From Candidatus Accumulibacter affinis (GTDB lineage Bacteria > Pseudomonadota > Gammaproteobacteria > Burkholderiales > Rhodocyclaceae): DNA of 64,000 bases. Positions 26,380 through 34,532 of this stretch are shown one piece after another (position 1 is the stretch's first letter; every line of letters begins with the position of its first letter). The translations under genes were made by a program, and so were the position numbers. The notes under the pieces are model-generated. The model was not told the DNA's origin. It ran no database searches and worked only from the letters and a program-made list of their open reading frames with translations. The stretch is taken from contig JADJOT010000008.1 of the NCBI GenBank assembly GCA_016713625.1, forward strand, positions 434,001-498,000, given 5' to 3'.

Positions 26380-27264
26380 ATGATCCAGTACCAGTGCGCC
26401 AGGCGCGCAGGCTTGCTCGCTATCAGCCTGTTGCTTGCCGGCAGCGTGCACGCGCAGCAGTCCCCGAGTGTAGCCAAGGCCGCAAAGCCGGCAAAAACCT
26501 CGAGCAAGGCGGTGGCGCCCAAGCCGATCATGGAAAGCAGAGCCATCGACCTGCTGAAGGCGATGAGCGATCGCCTGGCAGCAGCACGTTCGATGTCGTT
26601 CACCGCGGTGGTGACCTACGAGGCGCCCAGTCGCCTCGGCCCGGCGCTGGCCTATACGACGAGTTTTGAAGTGCTCATGCAGCGCCCGGACAAACTGCGC
26701 GTGATCACCCTCGGCGACGGCCCGGCGTCGGAGTTCTACTACGACGGCAAGGCGATGACTGCCTACGCGCCGGCCGAGAATCTGGTCGCCACTGCCGCCG
26801 CCCCGCCGACCATCGACGCCACGCTCAAGACGGCTTTCGATTCGGCCGCGATCTACTTCCCGTTTGCTGACCTGATTCTTGCCGACCCCTACAGGAACAT
26901 CGCCGAGGGCCTGACCAACGCCTTCTACATCGGCCAGTCGAAGGTGGTCGGAGGTACGCTCACCGACATGGTCGCCTTCGTCAACGACGCAGTCTTCGTC
27001 CAGATCTGGATCGGCGTCGAGGACAAACTGCCGCGTATGCTGCGCGCCGTGTATCGCGACGATCCGCTACGCCTGCGCCACCAGATGGAGCTTTCGCACT
27101 GGAAGCTCGATCCGGCCGCGCCAGTCGATGCGTTCGCCACGGCGAAGGCCGCGACGGCGGTACCTATGCCCTTTGCCCATCCGGCTGCGAAGCCCCCCGC
27201 AGCGGGCCTGCAGCCGCCGACGCGCAGCCAGCCGGCCAAGGCGCAACCCGCGAAATCCCAATAA
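26380..27264 (+). CDS. DUF2092-family periplasmic protein
   Basis: From the ATG at 26380 (GGAG 8-10 nt upstream) the product is 294 aa; an earlier in-frame ATG at 26365 lacks such a site. A signal peptide (LLAISLLLAGSVHA) and an Ala/Lys linker are followed by AIDLLKAMSDRLAAARSMSF, SFEVLMQRPDKLRVI and SEFYYDGKAMTAYAP, the DUF2092 pattern, which has a LolA-like fold with probable lipid or hydrophobic-ligand binding. A Pro/Ala/Lys-rich tail ends the protein. The glycine-rich gene follows after 10 bp. Confidence 0.85.
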   Translation: MIQYQCARRAGLLAISLLLAGSVHAQQSPSVAKAAKPAKTSSKAVAPKPIMESRAIDLLKAMSDRLAAARSMSFTAVVTYEAPSRLGPALAYTTSFEVLMQRPDKLRVITLGDGPASEFYYDGKAMTAYAPAENLVATAAAPPTIDATLKTAFDSAAIYFPFADLILADPYRNIAEGLTNAFYIGQSKVVGGTLTDMVAFVNDAVFVQIWIGVEDKLPRMLRAVYRDDPLRLRHQMELSHWKLDPAAPVDAFATAKAATAVPMPFAHPAAKPPAAGLQPPTRSQPAKAQPAKSQ

Positions 27265-27274
27265 GGAGCCAGAG

Positions 27275-27880
27275 ATGAACAGAATCGTTCTTGCCGGCAT
27301 GATCAGCTGCCTGCTGCTGCCCGGACAGGCGGCTGCGTGGGCCAGCGCCAACCGCTTTGGCGGCAGCACCGAGCACGTGGCCGGTGTTGGTACCGAGCAC
27401 ACCAACGCCTGGGGTGGCAACTCGGCACACGCCTACGGTGGTGGCAGCGAGCACACCAATATGTACGGCGGCACCACCGCCGGCCGATATGGCGAAGGTG
27501 CTTACCATGCCGGGCCGTACGGGGCGGCAGCGTATCATCCGCCGGCTCCCTACTACCCGTATCACCCGCCCGTCGTGGTACCTGCCTACAGCGCGGCGGG
27601 TTGCTACGGCTGCGCCGCAGCGGCCGGCGCCGTTGTCGGTGTCGCTGCCGGAGCCGCGGTGGCCTCGGCCAATGCCAGCAATGCCTACTCTTCGGGCTAT
27701 GCCGCCGGCAGCGCCAACACCGCAGCAGCCTATGCGATGGGTGTGAACTACGCGGCGCTGCCGCCCGGGGCGATGGCCATTCAGAAGTACGGGACCAACT
27801 ATTATGTGGTCGGGAACACCTGGTTCGCGCCGGCTTACGGCGCCAATGGGGTCTACTACCGCGTCGTGCCGGCGCCCTGA
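27275..27880 (+). CDS. Gly/Ala/Tyr-rich exported protein
   Basis: The 201-residue product starts at an ATG with AAGGAG upstream and has a signal peptide (LAGMISCLLLPGQAAA). The mature part has repeated GGSTEH/GVGTEH/GGGSEH blocks, a Pro/Tyr-rich stretch, a glycine/alanine hydrophobic helix (AAGAVVGVAAGAAVASA) and a conserved-looking end, GAMAIQKYGTNYYVVGNTW. A similar tail occurs in small envelope proteins encoded next to DUF2092 genes. Function unknown. Confidence 0.8.
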   Translation: MNRIVLAGMISCLLLPGQAAAWASANRFGGSTEHVAGVGTEHTNAWGGNSAHAYGGGSEHTNMYGGTTAGRYGEGAYHAGPYGAAAYHPPAPYYPYHPPVVVPAYSAAGCYGCAAAAGAVVGVAAGAAVASANASNAYSSGYAAGSANTAAAYAMGVNYAALPPGAMAIQKYGTNYYVVGNTWFAPAYGANGVYYRVVPAP

Positions 27881-27887
27881 AATCGCA

Positions 27888-28847
27888 ATGCCGCTGTTGC
27901 TCCGTAGATCCTGGGGATGGCTCAGACTTCAGATGGCTCGCACCGGGTATCTGCTGGTCGCAGCGGCGGTGCTTGTCGGCACCCCGGCGATTGCGCGCGC
28001 GCAGGACATCGAGCCGCGCGCTTACTCCAACGCGCCGATCGGGGTAAACTTCCTGGTTGCGGGCTACGCCTATACGCAGGGCGCGTTACCCTTCGACGCT
28101 TCGCTGCCGGTGAAAAACGCGCAACTCTCGACGTCCAACGGGGTCCTCGGCTATGCGCGGGTACTCGACCTGTGGGGCCAGTCCGGCAAGTTCGACGTCA
28201 TCGTTCCCTATACCTGGCTCTCGGGAACCGCCGAGGTAATGGGCCAGGGAGTCGAGCGCAAGGTCAGCGGTTTCGCCAATTCCCTGTTCCGCTTGTCGGC
28301 CAATCTGTACGGAGCGCCGGCGCTGACGCTGCCTGAGTTCAGGAATTACGAGCAGGACCTGATCGTCGGCGCGAGCCTGCAGGTGTCGGTGCCTTCGGGG
28401 CAGTACGACGCAAGCCGGATCGTCAACATCGGCACCAACCGCTGGTCTTTCAAGCCGGAACTGGGTATCTCAAAGGCCATCGGTCAGTGGACTCTGGAGT
28501 CCCAGGTCGCGGCTACCCTGTTCACGGACAACCGGGATTTCTACGCTGGCAACACCCGTTCGCAGGACCCGATCTACTCGCTGCAGGGGCACGCGATCTA
28601 CGCCTTCCGCTCGGGCATCTGGGTTTCGCTCGACGCCACTTACTTCACCGGCGGCCGCACGACGCTCAACGGCGTACTGGGCAGCGACCTCCAGCAGAAC
28701 TGGCGGGTGGGCGGCACGCTGGCGTTTCCCGTGGACGTGCACAACTCGGTCAAGCTTTACGCGAGCAACGGGGTGTCGGCACGCACCGGCAACAGTTACG
28801 ACCTGATCGGGATTGCCTGGCAGTACCGCTGGGGCGCCGGGCTGTGA
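27888..28847 (+). CDS. Outer-membrane transporter-like protein (phenol-degradation MetA-pathway family)
   Basis: From the ATG at 27888 the product is 319 aa, with a signal peptide (YLLVAAAVLVGTPAIARA). RAYSNAPIGVNFLVAGYAY, LIVGASLQVSVPSGQYDASR and FKPELGISKAIGQWTLES match the Phenol_MetA_deg family of outer-membrane proteins, often annotated 'transporter'. Beta-strand periodicity fits a barrel. It lies 7 bp after the glycine-rich gene and may be coupled to it. The name derives from aromatic degradation loci, but nothing here points to that substrate. Confidence 0.85.
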   Translation: MPLLLRRSWGWLRLQMARTGYLLVAAAVLVGTPAIARAQDIEPRAYSNAPIGVNFLVAGYAYTQGALPFDASLPVKNAQLSTSNGVLGYARVLDLWGQSGKFDVIVPYTWLSGTAEVMGQGVERKVSGFANSLFRLSANLYGAPALTLPEFRNYEQDLIVGASLQVSVPSGQYDASRIVNIGTNRWSFKPELGISKAIGQWTLESQVAATLFTDNRDFYAGNTRSQDPIYSLQGHAIYAFRSGIWVSLDATYFTGGRTTLNGVLGSDLQQNWRVGGTLAFPVDVHNSVKLYASNGVSARTGNSYDLIGIAWQYRWGAGL

Positions 28848-28996
28848 CCCAACCCAGCCGCACAGGATCGCGCGCACAGCCAGGCGGGAGTCGCCTGGGT
28901 CTCGTTTACGTTTCACAACGATGTGCCTGCTCCAGCAAGAACGGTGCCATCAGGCGTATCCGCCACACGCCGAATCCGCACCGCAAGGAGGCACCG

Positions 28997-30877
28997 ATGA
29001 AGGTCCACACACCCACTCCTGGCGCCTTCGCGAGGGTTGCAGCAAACCATCGGCCTGGCCGGACGTTCGCCGCCTTCGCGGCGTTGTCCATCCGCCTGCG
29101 CTGGCTGGCAGCGTCACTCGCCCTGCTGACCACGATCGCCTTCGCTCAGGAGCCGGCGAACCCGCTCAAGCCGGTCGATCGATCGAGTCCACGCGCCGCT
29201 CTGAAGACCTTCCTCGATTCCGGGGACGCGCTCGGCACGTTTCTGGTGCAGGATTACCTGCCGTCACCGTCGCGCGAGCACTTTCGCCGCCTGATCTCAC
29301 TGAGCGAGACTCCCCTGCAGAGCCTGGACTTGAGCGAACTGGCGCCGGCGGCCCGTCCGAAGACCGGCCGGGCGGCGGCATTGGCCTTGTACGAGGTGTT
29401 GAGCCGCATCCCGCTGCCGCCTCTGGACGACATACCCGACGCCAGTCAGGTCACCCAGCCTGCCGGTGGTGGCCCAACGCGCTGGGTGATCCCGAACACC
29501 GAGATTGCTCTGGTGCGCACGCCGAGTGGGACGCGTGGCGACGAGTTTCTGTTCAGTGCCAATACCGTTGCCCGCGCCGGCGAGTTCTACGAACGGGTTC
29601 GCGAACTACCCTACCACCGCCCGCTTCCCCTGCAGGGGGTGCACGACCTCGTTGCCAGCGGCGGCGCCTGGATGATTCCGTACGCCTGGATTCAGTCGCT
29701 GCCGGCGTCGCTGCGCGTCCCGATTGCCGACCAGTCGGCCTGGAAATGGATCGGCCTGGTGCTGCTGTTGCTGCTTCTCGCATCGTTCCTGTGGTTGGCG
29801 TACCGCGTTTCGCAGCTGGGCGACCATCAGAGCCGATTCCTGCGCGCACTGGCGCAGTTCGCCATGCCGGCCTCGCTGCTCGCGGTGACGCCGCTGGTGA
29901 CCTACCTCGCGCTTGTCCAGATCAACCTGGCTGGCAGCGTCGGCAGCGCCATCGAGGTCACGGCGACGGCACTCATGTTCCTCGCCGGCGCATGGATGGC
30001 GTGGCGCCTGGCGCCGGTGGTCGCTGAGGCGATCATCGCCTCGCCGCGGATCGCACCCGAGAGCATTGACGCACATGTCATCCGCGTCGTCGCTCGCCTG
30101 CTGGGAATCTTTGGCGGCATGGCGCTGCTCGCCGTGGGGGCTGATCGACTTGGGGCGCCAGTGTATGGCGTCGTCGCCGGGTTGGGCGTCGGCGGTCTGG
30201 CGATCGCCCTGGCCGCCCGGCCCAGCGTCGAGAATCTGATCGGCGGCATGAGTCTGTTTGCCGACAAGCCGATCCGCGTTGGCGACTACTGCAAATATGG
30301 CGACATGGCTGGGACCGTTGAGGCAATTGGCCTGCGTTCGTCACGGCTACGCGGCCAGGACCGTACGGTGACCACGATTCCAAACGCCGCGATGGCGCGC
30401 ATGCCGATCGTCAATCTCACGCAGCGCGACCGGATGCTGCTCAAGGCGGTGATCGGTCTGCGTTGCGAGACGACCCCGGAGCAACTGCGTTACATCCTCG
30501 TCAAGCTACGCGAACTGCTCCTCAGCCACCCCCGCGTCTACCCGGACCCGGCGCGCGCGCGCTTCATCGGCTTTGGCGCCAGTTCGCTGGACATCGAGGT
30601 GTTCGCCTACGTGACGACCAGGGAGTCGGCGGAGTTTCTCGGTATCCAGGAAGACATCCTGTTGCGGATCATGGACATCGTCGAAGAGAGTGGCACGGCT
30701 TTGGCGTTTCCCTCACAGACGCTCTACATGGGTCGCGACCAGACTCCGGATGCCGCGAAAGCACAGGCTGCGGAGGCCGCCGTGCGAAGGTGGCGGGAAG
30801 AGGGTAGCCTGCCGTTCCCGGATTTTTCCCCGCAGCAGGCCGATCGCCTCCGCGGCTCGCTCGTCTATCCGCCATGA
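28997..30877 (+). CDS. MscS-family mechanosensitive ion channel
   Basis: The 626-residue protein has a signal-like N-terminus (residues about 30-50), a periplasmic region to about 250, at least four membrane segments (about 253-405), and the MscS pore helix and beta domain: GVVAGLGVGGLAIALAARPS, NLIGGMSLFADKPIRVGDYC and TVEAIGLRSSRLRGQD. MscS proteins release solutes on osmotic downshock. AAGGAG lies 6 nt before the ATG. Its stop overlaps the first pqiA start by 4 nt (ATGA), so it is the head of the Pqi operon. Confidence 0.9.
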   Translation: MKVHTPTPGAFARVAANHRPGRTFAAFAALSIRLRWLAASLALLTTIAFAQEPANPLKPVDRSSPRAALKTFLDSGDALGTFLVQDYLPSPSREHFRRLISLSETPLQSLDLSELAPAARPKTGRAAALALYEVLSRIPLPPLDDIPDASQVTQPAGGGPTRWVIPNTEIALVRTPSGTRGDEFLFSANTVARAGEFYERVRELPYHRPLPLQGVHDLVASGGAWMIPYAWIQSLPASLRVPIADQSAWKWIGLVLLLLLLASFLWLAYRVSQLGDHQSRFLRALAQFAMPASLLAVTPLVTYLALVQINLAGSVGSAIEVTATALMFLAGAWMAWRLAPVVAEAIIASPRIAPESIDAHVIRVVARLLGIFGGMALLAVGADRLGAPVYGVVAGLGVGGLAIALAARPSVENLIGGMSLFADKPIRVGDYCKYGDMAGTVEAIGLRSSRLRGQDRTVTTIPNAAMARMPIVNLTQRDRMLLKAVIGLRCETTPEQLRYILVKLRELLLSHPRVYPDPARARFIGFGASSLDIEVFAYVTTRESAEFLGIQEDILLRIMDIVEESGTALAFPSQTLYMGRDQTPDAAKAQAAEAAVRRWREEGSLPFPDFSPQQADRLRGSLVYPP

Positions 30878-31590
30878 GTGCGGACTTTGCGCGCCCGGTG
30901 GCTCGCTCAGGCCTGAACAAGCGGCCCGTCTTCGACCCCGCGCTCGTCGCGTGTCCTGACTGCGACCTCCTGCAGCGCCTGCCGGAGGTGCCCGCCGGCA
31001 GCACCGCGTGCTGCGCGCGTTGCCAGGCGAGACTGTGGCGGCACAAGACGGATTCACTCAACCGCACGCTCGCACTCGCCGTCGCCGCAGCACTGCTGTT
31101 GGTGATCGCCAATAGCGTGCCGATGCTCGGTCTGTCGGTGGCCGGTCGCGCGGCGTCTACCACAGTGCTCGGTGGTGTGCTGGCGATGTGGGACGACGGC
31201 AGGCAAACGGTCGCCATGCTGGTGTTGTTCACGGCGGTGATTGCGCCAGCGCTCGAAATCGCCTGTCTGCTCGCGGTCAGCCTGGCCGTGCGGCGGCCAC
31301 CGGCACCGCAGTGGGCGGGCACGTTGCTGCGCGGCTACGAAGTCCTGCGCGAGTGGAGCATGATCGAGATCATGCTGCTCGGCGTGCTGGTCGCGCTGAT
31401 CAAGATCGCCGAGCTGGCGACGGTGATCCCGGGCCTGGCGATGTTCGTGCTCGGCACGCTGGTGTTCCTGCTCGCGGCGATGGCCGCGACGTTCGACCCG
31501 CGCGATGCGTGGGCACGCGTCGCTTGGGCCGCCGGGGAGTCGCTCAGGCAGGCGCCCGGTCTGGCGCGAGCGGCGGAGGACAAGCGATGA
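30874..31590 (+). CDS. PqiA-domain membrane protein (first half)
   Basis: The 238-residue protein begins with a zinc-ribbon-like pair of Cys motifs (ACPDCDLLQRLP and ACCARCQARLW) and then four membrane helices with IANSVPMLGLSVAG and WSMIEIMLLGVLVALIKIAE, as in one half of PqiA. In E. coli PqiA both halves are on one chain; here they are separate genes. PqiA works with PqiB and PqiC in lipid movement across the envelope. Start and stop both overlap neighbours by 4 nt. Confidence 0.9.
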   Translation: MSADFARPVARSGLNKRPVFDPALVACPDCDLLQRLPEVPAGSTACCARCQARLWRHKTDSLNRTLALAVAAALLLVIANSVPMLGLSVAGRAASTTVLGGVLAMWDDGRQTVAMLVLFTAVIAPALEIACLLAVSLAVRRPPAPQWAGTLLRGYEVLREWSMIEIMLLGVLVALIKIAELATVIPGLAMFVLGTLVFLLAAMAATFDPRDAWARVAWAAGESLRQAPGLARAAEDKR

Positions 31591-32240
31591 GCGCCGTGCC
31601 AGCGAGCGCGAGGTCGCTCGGGCTGGCCGGCTGCGAGGTCTGCGGGCTGGTTTCGCGATTGCCGCCGGGGAAGTCTGCGGCGCATTGCCCGCGTTGTGGC
31701 GAGCGCCTGCATTTTCGCCGACGGGCGAGCGTCGAGAGCTGCTGGGCGCTGGTGATCGCGGCGCTGATCCTCTACATTCCGGCCAACCTGCTGCCGGTGC
31801 TCACCACCTACACGCCGCTGGGTGTCGAAACCGACACCATCCTGCAGGGAGTGGTCGAGCTGTGGTCGCCGTCGTCGTGGCCGCTGGCGATCATCGTCTT
31901 CGTCGCCAGCATCACCATTCCGCTCGGCAAACTGATCGCCCTCGCTTATCTGCTGATCACCGTGCAGCGCGGCTCGATCCAGTCGACCGTACAGCGGGCA
32001 CGGCTCTACCGCATGGTAAAGTTCATTGGGCGCTGGTCGATGCTCGATGTCTTCGTCGACACCTTCGTCGTCGCCCTGGTGCAGCTCAAGCCGCTGATGT
32101 GGGTGGCCGCGGGCCCCGGGGTGATTTTCTTTGCTGGCGTGGTGGTGGTGACGATGATCGCCGTAAACTGCTTTGATCCAAGGCTGATCTGGGATCTCCC
32201 GGAGAAGGAAAACGATGTCCGACAACGAAGTCCTGCCTGA
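31587..32240 (+). CDS. PqiA-domain membrane protein (second half)
   Basis: The 217-residue protein has the same architecture: CEVCGLVSRLP and HCPRCGERLHFR Cys pairs, then four helices with ILYIPANLLPVLTTYTPLG and FIGRWSMLDVFVDTFVVAL, the conserved PqiA core. It starts within an ATGA overlap with the first PqiA gene and overlaps the PqiB start by 26 nt. A longer in-frame start inside the preceding gene is rejected. Confidence 0.9.
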   Translation: MSAVPASARSLGLAGCEVCGLVSRLPPGKSAAHCPRCGERLHFRRRASVESCWALVIAALILYIPANLLPVLTTYTPLGVETDTILQGVVELWSPSSWPLAIIVFVASITIPLGKLIALAYLLITVQRGSIQSTVQRARLYRMVKFIGRWSMLDVFVDTFVVALVQLKPLMWVAAGPGVIFFAGVVVVTMIAVNCFDPRLIWDLPEKENDVRQRSPA

Positions 32241-33879
32241 TCTTCCCGAAGCCACGGCGCGGCCACGGCGCAGCCGCTTGTCGGTGGTGTGGATCATTCC
32301 GATCATCGCTGCGCTGCTCGGCGGCTGGATTGCAGTGCAGAAGCTGCTCGCCGAAGGGCCGACGATCGAGATCAGCTTTGCCTCGGCCGAAGGCCTGGTG
32401 GCCGGCACCACGACCGTCAAATACAACGGCGTTGACGTCGGCAAGCTCCAGTCACTGAAGGTGGCCGGCGATCGCCAGCGGATCATTGCGCGCGTGCAGA
32501 TGGCCCCGGAGACGAAGGACTGGCTGCTTGAGGATACCTGGTTCTGGGTGGTCAGGCCGCGTATCGCCGGCGGCAGCATCACCGGGCTGGGGACGCTGCT
32601 CTCCGGCTCCTACATCGGGATGGCGATCGGCAAGGCGGGCGAGAGGACTGACTCCTTCACGGCGCGCGACGTGCCGCCAGTGGTTGCCGGCGATACGCCA
32701 GGACGCTTTTTCCTCCTCAAGGCAGCCAACCTTGGCTCGCTCGACTATGGCACGCCGATCTATTTCCGGCGTATCCAGGTCGGGCAGGTGGCCTCCTACA
32801 GTCTCGACCACGACGGCCGCGAGCTGACCGTGCGGGTCTTCGTGAACGCGCCCTACGATCGCTTCGTCAAGCCCGACACGCGTTTCTGGCAGGCCAGTGG
32901 CCTCGATTTTTCGCTCAATGCGAACGGCCTCAACGTGCAGACCGAGTCGCTGGTGTCGCTGCTGATCGGTGGGCTTGCCTTTGACACGCCGGCGGCCAGT
33001 GTCGAGGACGCGGCCGCTGCCGCAGAAACCAGCTTTGAGCTGTTTGCCAACGAGGCCCTGGCGATGAAGGCGCCGGAGCGGGGCGCCACGCACTTTGTTC
33101 TCTACTTCGACGAATCGGTGCGCGGTCTCTCGGTCGGCGCACCGATGACCTTCCTCGGGTTGCCGATCGGCGAGGTCGCCTCGGTGCGCCTCGAGGCCGG
33201 CAACCGGAAGAATCTGCAGGTGCGCGCGCGGGTGCTGGTCGCTGCCTACCCGCAACGTTTTCTCGACATTCTTGCCAATCCACAGGAGCTGACCGGGGGC
33301 AAGCAGCCTAGTCCGGCGACGCGCAAACTCATCGTCGAGCAACTCGTTGCACGTGGGCTGCGCGCGCAGTTGCGTACCGGTAGCCTGCTGACCGGCCAGC
33401 TCTACGTCGCACTCGACTATGCCGCAAACCCGGCCAGCGCGAAGATCGACTGGACAAGCGAACCGCCCGCCTTCCCGGTGGTCAGGGGCGGGCTCACCGA
33501 CATCGAGGCGAAGCTGACCAGCATTCTTGCCAAACTCGACGGCTTGCCGTTCGAAGCCATCGGCAGCGATCTGAAGAAGTCGCTGGCGACCCTTGCAGGC
33601 ACGCTGAAGGATGTCGATACGCTGGTCAAGCGCTGGGGAGGCGAGTTGACGCCCGAACTGAAAGGCGCGCTGGTCGACGCACGTCGCAGCCTCGCTGCCG
33701 CCGAACGCCTCTTCGATTCCGCCGGTAAAGTCGTGGCGCCGGACTCGGCGACGCTCGTGGAACTGCGTGGCACCCTGGCCGAAGTGAAGCGTACCGCGCA
33801 GTCGCTGCGCGTGCTGACCGATTATCTCGAGCGCCATCCCGAGGCGCTGATACGCGGCAAGAGCGAGGAGGAGCAGTGA
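32215..33879 (+). CDS. pqiB: PqiB-like MCE-domain protein
   Basis: The 554-residue protein has one N-terminal membrane helix (VVWIIPIIAALLGGWIAV) and three MCE repeats, recognised by EGLVAGTTTVKYNGVDVGKL, LGSLDYGTPIYFRRIQVG and VRGLSVGAPMTFLGLPIG, followed by a helical C-terminal region. This matches PqiB, which forms a hexameric periplasmic tunnel for lipids, and the length equals the E. coli protein. It sits between the two PqiA genes and PqiC. Confidence 0.93.
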   Translation: MSDNEVLPDLPEATARPRRSRLSVVWIIPIIAALLGGWIAVQKLLAEGPTIEISFASAEGLVAGTTTVKYNGVDVGKLQSLKVAGDRQRIIARVQMAPETKDWLLEDTWFWVVRPRIAGGSITGLGTLLSGSYIGMAIGKAGERTDSFTARDVPPVVAGDTPGRFFLLKAANLGSLDYGTPIYFRRIQVGQVASYSLDHDGRELTVRVFVNAPYDRFVKPDTRFWQASGLDFSLNANGLNVQTESLVSLLIGGLAFDTPAASVEDAAAAAETSFELFANEALAMKAPERGATHFVLYFDESVRGLSVGAPMTFLGLPIGEVASVRLEAGNRKNLQVRARVLVAAYPQRFLDILANPQELTGGKQPSPATRKLIVEQLVARGLRAQLRTGSLLTGQLYVALDYAANPASAKIDWTSEPPAFPVVRGGLTDIEAKLTSILAKLDGLPFEAIGSDLKKSLATLAGTLKDVDTLVKRWGGELTPELKGALVDARRSLAAAERLFDSAGKVVAPDSATLVELRGTLAEVKRTAQSLRVLTDYLERHPEALIRGKSEEEQ

Positions 33880-34469
33880 TGAAGAAGGCTGCGGTGAGAA
33901 TTTTTTCCAGCCTGACCCTGGTGGTGGCGGCAACGGTTTCGGGTTGCGCGTCGCCACCGTCGCGCTTCTACACGCTGACCGCGGCGGCGCAGCCGGATGG
34001 CGCGCCGCCAGCGCCGTACGCTGTTGTGGTGGACGGCGTCAGTGTTCCGGCGACGGTAGACCGGCCGCAGCTGGTCGTTCAGAAAGGGCCGAATCGAGTT
34101 GCCATCGATGAGTTCAACCGCTGGGCGGCGCCGCTTGGGTCGAGCATCGCGCGTGCCGTCGCCGAGAACCTGGTGGTCGTTCTCGGCACCCCGCGTGTCG
34201 CGACCGGCCCGCTCTCGGCGAGCTTTGATCCTGCCTATCACGTGGCGATCGACATCCAGCGCTTCGAGTCGGCGCCCGGCGAAGCGAGCACGCTCGATGC
34301 GGTCTGGGTGGTGCGCGGCGTCACTGCGACGCCGGTGAGCGGACGCAGTTCGCAGCGCGAGCCGGTAGCGGGCGACGGCTACGAAGCGATCGCTGCCGCG
34401 CACAGCCGCGCGATCGGGAAACTCAGTCGCGAGATTGCCGCCGCGATTCGCGCCGAAGCGGCACGCTGA
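33879..34469 (+). CDS. pqiC: PqiC-like lipoprotein (ABC-type transport auxiliary family)
   Basis: The ATG overlaps the PqiB stop (TGATG). The 196-residue product has a lipobox VSGC (Cys23), then SRFYTLTAAA, VDRPQLVVQKGPNRV and EFNRWAAPLGSSIARAV, hallmarks of the DUF330/PqiC family (typical FYTL and RPQLV motifs). PqiC is an outer-membrane lipoprotein that receives the PqiB tunnel. It ends the operon; the helicase gene beyond is convergent. Confidence 0.92.
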   Translation: MKKAAVRIFSSLTLVVAATVSGCASPPSRFYTLTAAAQPDGAPPAPYAVVVDGVSVPATVDRPQLVVQKGPNRVAIDEFNRWAAPLGSSIARAVAENLVVVLGTPRVATGPLSASFDPAYHVAIDIQRFESAPGEASTLDAVWVVRGVTATPVSGRSSQREPVAGDGYEAIAAAHSRAIGKLSREIAAAIRAEAAR

Positions 34470-34532
34470 ATCGGCAAAGGCGCGCTGCGGCGATGCCGGA
34501 CGAGGCCAGGAAACAAGCCGGGAGCCCGCGCC

